Assembly (NCBI GenBank): GCA_900759015.1
Contig: CAAEUE010000015.1
Location: 209,232 to 273,231, forward strand
From: Clostridia bacterium
GTDB taxonomy: Bacteria > Bacillota > Clostridia > TANB77 > CAG-508
DNA: 64,000 bases
Reading direction: 5' to 3'
This document shows positions 60,114 through 64,000 of this stretch, one piece after another. The notes beneath the pieces were generated by a model, which was not told the DNA's origin, made no database searches, and saw only the letters and a list, made by a program, of their open reading frames with translations. How positions within the stretch are numbered: the first letter of the stretch is position 1; the number at the start of each line of letters is the position of its first letter. The position numbers were made by a program, and so were the translations under genes.

Positions 60114-61653
60114 ATTTTGCATAATCTATTAATCTTGTTTCTCTTATTAGGTTTACTTTTATTTGACCTGGATAATCCATTTCTTTTTCTATCTTTTCGG
60201 CAATATCCCTACCTAATAATACCATTTGACTATCAGAAATTTTATCTGGTTTAACAATAATCCTTATTTCCCTACCAGCTTGGATTGCATAGGATTTATC
60301 TACACCATCAAAAGAATCTGCAATAGATTCTAATTCCTGTAATCTCTTTATATATGCTTCTAAAGTTTCACGTCTTGCACCTGGTCTTGATGCTGATATC
60401 GCATCAGCTGCTTGTACTAAAACAGCTTCTATTGTTTGTGGTTCTACATCTCCATGGTGTGCCTCAACAGCATTTATTACTGCTGGATTTTCTTTGTATT
60501 TCTTTAATACTTCAACACCTATTTCAACATGAGTACCTTCCATATCATGGTCTAAGGCTTTTCCAATGTCATGCAATAAACCAGCTCTTCTTGCAAGCTT
60601 TGGATCTAGGCCTAATTCTTCAGCCATAATTCGTGCTAAGTTAGAAACTTCTATAGAGTGATTTAAAACATTTTGACCATAACTTGTTCTATATTTTAGT
60701 TTTCCTATTAATTTAACTAAATCTGGATGTAATCCCATAACTCCTGTTTCTAGAGTTGCCCTTTCTCCTTCTTCTTTAATTGTTTCTGCTAATTCTTCTT
60801 TAGCTTTTTCTACCATTTCTTCTATTTTAGCAGGATGTATTCTTCCATCATCAATTAATTTTTCAAGAGCTATCCTAGCAACTTCTCTTCTTAATGGGTC
60901 AAAACCTGAAAGTACTACAGCTTCTGGAGTGTCATCAATAATTAAATCTACGCCAGTTAATGTTTCAATAGCTTTTATGTTTCTTCCTTCTCTTCCTATA
61001 ATTCTACCTTTCATATCATCATTAGGAAGTGAAACTATTGAAACTGTTGTTTCTTGAGAATGATCTGCAGCACATTTTTGAATAGAATATCCTATAATTT
61101 CTTTAGCAATTTTATCAGATTGTTCTTTAAATTGTTGTTCTTTTTCTTTTATTAAAATAGCTTTTTCGTTTGTTAATTGTTCATCAATTTCTTTTAATAA
61201 TTGATTTTTAGCTTCTTCAGAAGTTAAATTTGATATTCTTTCTAGTTCTTCTCTTTGTTTAGAAATAAGTTTTTCCAAATTTAATTTTTCATTTTCTAAT
61301 TCTTGTCTTTTTAATTCTAAATCTTTTTCTTTCTTTTCCAAATTATCTGATTTTTTATCTATGTTCTCTTCTCTTTGGAATAACCTTTTTTCTTGACTTT
61401 GTATTTCGCCTCTTCTTTCTTTAATCTCTTTATCTAATTCATTTCTTGCATTCATAATTTCTTCTTTTGCTTTAAAAATTTCTTCTTTTTTCTTATTTTC
61501 AGCATCTTTATTAGCATTTTCTAATATTTTTTTTGCTTCCTCTTCAGCACTTTGAATTTTAGATTCTGCTATTTTCTTTCTATAAGCAACACCTATAAAA
61601 AAGAAGATAACAGCAGAGATTACAATAGAAGCGATAATGATTCCTATATTCAT
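60112..61653 (-). CDS. rny: Ribonuclease Y
   Basis: 513 aa, usual length. N-terminal membrane segment (3-24), long coiled coil (about 30-190), KH domain ([17 protein letters not shown]), HD domain with [12 protein letters not shown] and [16 protein letters not shown]. Endonuclease that starts mRNA decay in Firmicutes. ylbF family gene in this window could be a partner. TAGAGGGGTT precedes ATG. Terminator at its end separates it from ymdB. Confidence 0.96.
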   Translation of the reverse strand: MNIGIIIASIVISAVIFFFIGVAYRKKIAESKIQSAEEEAKKILENANKDAENKKKEEIFKAKEEIMNARNELDKEIKERRGEIQSQEKRLFQREENIDKKSDNLEKKEKDLELKRQELENEKLNLEKLISKQREELERISNLTSEEAKNQLLKEIDEQLTNEKAILIKEKEQQFKEQSDKIAKEIIGYSIQKCAADHSQETTVSIVSLPNDDMKGRIIGREGRNIKAIETLTGVDLIIDDTPEAVVLSGFDPLRREVARIALEKLIDDGRIHPAKIEEMVEKAKEELAETIKEEGERATLETGVMGLHPDLVKLIGKLKYRTSYGQNVLNHSIEVSNLARIMAEELGLDPKLARRAGLLHDIGKALDHDMEGTHVEIGVEVLKKYKENPAVINAVEAHHGDVEPQTIEAVLVQAADAISASRPGARRETLEAYIKRLQELESIADSFDGVDKSYAIQAGREIRIIVKPDKISDSQMVLLGRDIAEKIEKEMDYPGQIKVNLIRETRLIDYAK

Positions 61654-61812
61654 AACCCCTCTACCTCTTTCTATTAAATTTTCAATGTACAGTGTAAATA
61701 TATATAAAACTTAAAAAATATATTTTTACTCACAATATAATTTTATCTTTAATATGCAATACTGTCAAGGGTTATTTATGTAAAATATTTTTATTCTTTC
61801 CTAATTCTATTA

Positions 61813-61853
61813 AGCAAAAAAAAGGTAAGGAATTATAAAAATCCTTACCTTTA
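61813..61853 (-). terminator. Terminator after thrS
   Basis: AAAGGTAAGGA / TCCTTACCTTT stem with a long T run on the minus strand, in the 61654-61911 gap, which holds nothing else recognised. Confidence 0.9.
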
Positions 61854-61911
61854 ATTTTAAGTAGTAAACAATTTTTCATTTTTCTCTATTGTCTTGTAAT
61901 AATTTTTTATA

Positions 61912-63855
61912 CTATCTTTCTTTGTTAGCTATTTCTTTTTTCATTCTAGCTAAAAATTCATCTGCATTTATTTGGCCAATATCTCCTTCTTTTCTAGACC
62001 TTACAGCAACTGCATTTGATTCAATTTCTTTATCTCCAACTACTAACATATATGGTATTTTTCTTAATTGTGCTTCACGAATTTTATATCCTATTTTTTC
62101 GTTTCTATCATCAACTTCAATTCTTATTCCATCTTTTCTATATTTTTCTTCTATTTTTCTAGCATATTCTAACTGAGCATCAGAAATTGGTAATATTTTT
62201 GCTTGTGTTGGTGCAATCCATAATGGTAATGCTCCTTTTGTTTCTTCTAATAAGAATGAAATAAATCTATCAGAAGAACCTAAAATTGCTCTATGGATTA
62301 CAACTGGTCTATGAGCCTTTCCATCTTCACCTATATATTCCAAATTAAATCTTTCTGGTAATGCAAAGTCTAATTGACATGTTGGAATTGTAACATCGTG
62401 ATTTAAGGCTGTTCTTATTTGAATATCAATCTTTGGTCCATAGAATGCTGCTTCTCCTTCTGCTTCGTAAAAATCAATATTTAATTCTGTTAATATTGCT
62501 CTTAATTGACTTTCTGCTGTTTCCCACATTTCATCATTATCAATATATTTTTCTTTATTATTTTTATCTCTTAAAGATAATCTAAATTTAAATGCTGATG
62601 CAGGAAATCCAAAGTCTTTTTGATATACTTCAAATATTAGATTTATAACTTTTCCAACTTCATCTTTTATTTGATCTGGTCTTACAAATAAATGAGCATC
62701 ATTTTGGCACATTTCTCTAACTCTTTCCAATCCACAAACGCTTCCACTTGCTTCGTATCTAAAGTCATGTGCAAGTTCTCCAATTCTAATTGGTAAATCT
62801 CTATATGAATGTAATTTATTTTTATAAATTAACATATGATGAGGACAGTTCATTGGTCTTAATACCATTTCTTCATTATCCATTTTCATTACTGGAAACA
62901 TATCTTCTTTGTAGTGATCCCAGTGTCCACTTGTTTTATATAAAGCTACATTTGCAAGTGATGGTGTATACACATGTTTATATCCAAGTTCTATTTCTTT
63001 ATCTTGAATATATCTTTCCAATATTCTTCTTATTGTTGCACCATCTGGTAAGTACATTGGAAGTCCAGAACCTACAAGCTCATGTGTCATAAATAAATCT
63101 AAATCTTTACCTATTTTTCTATGATCTCTTTCCTTTGCTTCTTCTAGTAAATTTAAATAATCTTCTAATTGAGATTTTTTAGGGAATGAAATTCCATATA
63201 CTCTTTGAAGCATTTTATTTTTCTCATTACCTCTCCAATAAGCTCCTGAAGCTGATAATAATTTTACTACTTTTACTTTTCCTGTACTCATTAGGTGTGG
63301 ACCTGCACATAAATCTACAAATTCACCTTGTTTATAAAAAGATATTTCTTCTCCCTCTGGCAATTCTTCTATCAATTCTACTTTATAAGGCTCATCATTT
63401 TCTTTCATAAATTTTATAGCTTCTTCCCTAGATAAAGTATATCTTTCAATTGGTAAATCTTCTTTTATTATTTTTTTCATTTCTTCTTCTATTTTTTCAA
63501 AATCTTCTTCTGAAAAATGTTTTTCTGTATCAAAATCATAATAAAATCCATTTTCTATTGCTGGTCCTATTGTTAATTTAACATTACCATATAGTCTTTT
63601 TATTGCTTGGGCCATAATATGTGATGTTGTATGCCAATAAGCTTTCTTTCCTTCTAAATCTTCATCTTGAAATGTATGAATTACTAATTCGCAATCTTCG
63701 TTTATTTCATATCTTAAGTCTTGTTCTTTTCCATTAATTTCTCCGCAAGTTGCAACTCTAGCTAATCCTTCACTTATTTTCTTTGCTACATCTATTATAG
63801 ATGTTCCTTTTTCTACCTCCATAATAGATCCATCTTTTAATTTTAGTTTAATCAT
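61912..63855 (-). CDS. thrS: Threonyl-tRNA synthetase
   Basis: 647 aa. TGS domain (LKDGSIMEVEKGTSIIDVA), editing domain with HTTSHIMAQAI and the later Cys/His (CAGPHL), catalytic core with RPMNCPHHMLIYK (zinc Cys/His), FRYEASGS, and anticodon-binding end. Charges tRNA-Thr and edits Ser. ATG 63855 follows AGGAGGGATATAT; the longer frame runs into upstream hairpins. No T-box is visible in the 145 bases available upstream. Confidence 0.95.
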   Translation of the reverse strand: MIKLKLKDGSIMEVEKGTSIIDVAKKISEGLARVATCGEINGKEQDLRYEINEDCELVIHTFQDEDLEGKKAYWHTTSHIMAQAIKRLYGNVKLTIGPAIENGFYYDFDTEKHFSEEDFEKIEEEMKKIIKEDLPIERYTLSREEAIKFMKENDEPYKVELIEELPEGEEISFYKQGEFVDLCAGPHLMSTGKVKVVKLLSASGAYWRGNEKNKMLQRVYGISFPKKSQLEDYLNLLEEAKERDHRKIGKDLDLFMTHELVGSGLPMYLPDGATIRRILERYIQDKEIELGYKHVYTPSLANVALYKTSGHWDHYKEDMFPVMKMDNEEMVLRPMNCPHHMLIYKNKLHSYRDLPIRIGELAHDFRYEASGSVCGLERVREMCQNDAHLFVRPDQIKDEVGKVINLIFEVYQKDFGFPASAFKFRLSLRDKNNKEKYIDNDEMWETAESQLRAILTELNIDFYEAEGEAAFYGPKIDIQIRTALNHDVTIPTCQLDFALPERFNLEYIGEDGKAHRPVVIHRAILGSSDRFISFLLEETKGALPLWIAPTQAKILPISDAQLEYARKIEEKYRKDGIRIEVDDRNEKIGYKIREAQLRKIPYMLVVGDKEIESNAVAVRSRKEGDIGQINADEFLARMKKEIANKER

Positions 63856-63911
63856 ATATATCCCTCCTATTTTATTAATACCATTTAAATTATAATTTGA
63901 TAAACCAATAA

Positions 63912-64000
63912 TAACCACCCGTGAAACGGGTGGTTTTAACATGCCCTATAAGGGCATATAACATTGCAGCACCTTAAGGTGCTGGCTTTTCACTCCGTTC
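63912..64000. mobile_element. Hairpin cluster, possible IS200/IS605-type element end
   Basis: Three perfect short hairpins in a row: AACCACCCGT/ACGGGTGGTT (63913-63935), ATGCCCT/AGGGCAT (63941-63957) and the palindrome CAGCACCTTAAGGTGCTG (63967-63984). On the minus strand the edge reads GAA CGG AGT GAA AAG CCA GCA CCT TAA, i.e. ERSEKPAP-stop, a plausible tail of a TnpB-like protein, then the hairpins. This is the kind of right end found in IS200/IS605-type elements, where the hairpins also belong to a guide-like RNA. The element body is outside the window, so this is a guess. Confidence 0.4.

Noticed and set aside
63856..63911. T-box riboswitch for thrS
   Set aside because: The short upstream segment lacks the AGGGTGGNACCGCG box; similarly no T-box was found before hisS or AlaRS.
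1..64000. CRISPR array from the dispersed GGAACGTCCCC repeats
   Set aside because: Copies are scattered between genes, vary in sequence and orientation, and have no regular spacers or cas genes.

Overview
The window is a chromosomal segment of an AT-rich, spore-forming Firmicute, most likely an uncultured Clostridia. The evidence is a very low GC content (by eye, not computed), AGGAGG-type ribosome binding sites, Arg encoded mostly by AGA, and spore-former genes (spoVT, spoIIP, spoVS, gerW/ytfJ, a ylbF-family gene, a DacF-type carboxypeptidase). I see no rRNA, tRNA, CRISPR array or prophage. Most genes lie on the minus strand in short operons.

Layout. 1-5 kb: a two-part polysaccharide glycosyltransferase, a long-chain acyl-CoA ligase, an acyl-ACP thioesterase and a polysaccharide deacetylase. 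5-10 kb: a Ca2+/Mn2+-type P-type ATPase behind a clear yybP-ykoY (manganese) riboswitch, two sortases and a HIT protein. 10-24 kb: a short AlaRS, spoVT (frameshifted), comF, recD2, mreB/mbl, hypotheticals, pyk, spoIIP and hisS. 24-33 kb: MBL hydrolase, relA/spoT, recJ, a membrane protease-like protein, ylbF, a GT4 glycosyltransferase and asnB. 33-42 kb is more accessory: HD protein, dinD, a candidate small RNA, a sigma factor with two membrane segments, a frameshifted membrane protein, flavoprotein, HAD, an HTH-CYTH fusion, rdgB, proX-like, thioesterase, NUDIX and a foreign-looking gene. 42-64 kb is core: tcdA, mutS, a multi-HTH protein, miaB, rpmE, vanW, dacF, fbp (class III), HD protein, gerW, ytfI, scpA, recX, recA (with SOS box), a peptide-binding lipid-type protein, spoVS, ymdB, rny and thrS. 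The right edge carries hairpins like an IS200/IS605-type element end.

Two features stand out. (1) I checked every CGG trinucleotide by hand. In-frame CGG codons are absent from all native-looking genes, except at exactly two sites (spoVT codon 31 and codon 37 of the gene at 34966-35872). At each site skipping one base, the C of CGG, restores the conserved or long downstream frame. This suggests that CGG is unread or hardly read in this organism and that +1 frameshifting occurs at it. The alternative is two independent and oddly similar indels. The only other in-frame CGGs are in a foreign-looking gene (41220-41723) and a possible transposase tail. (2) About a dozen copies of a palindromic repeat (core GGAACGTCCCC flanked by GGGATTT/AAATCCC) sit just after stop codons and often resemble terminators. 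They look like REP-type elements; no transposase partner is in the window.

The core DNA maintenance genes (recA, recX, recJ, recD2, mutS, dinD), envelope and spore genes, and RNA-turnover genes (rny, ymdB, hit) have ordinary contexts. The most unusual proteins are the membrane-tethered sigma factor, the XRE-CYTH fusion, the short AlaRS and the multi-HTH protein between miaB and mutS.
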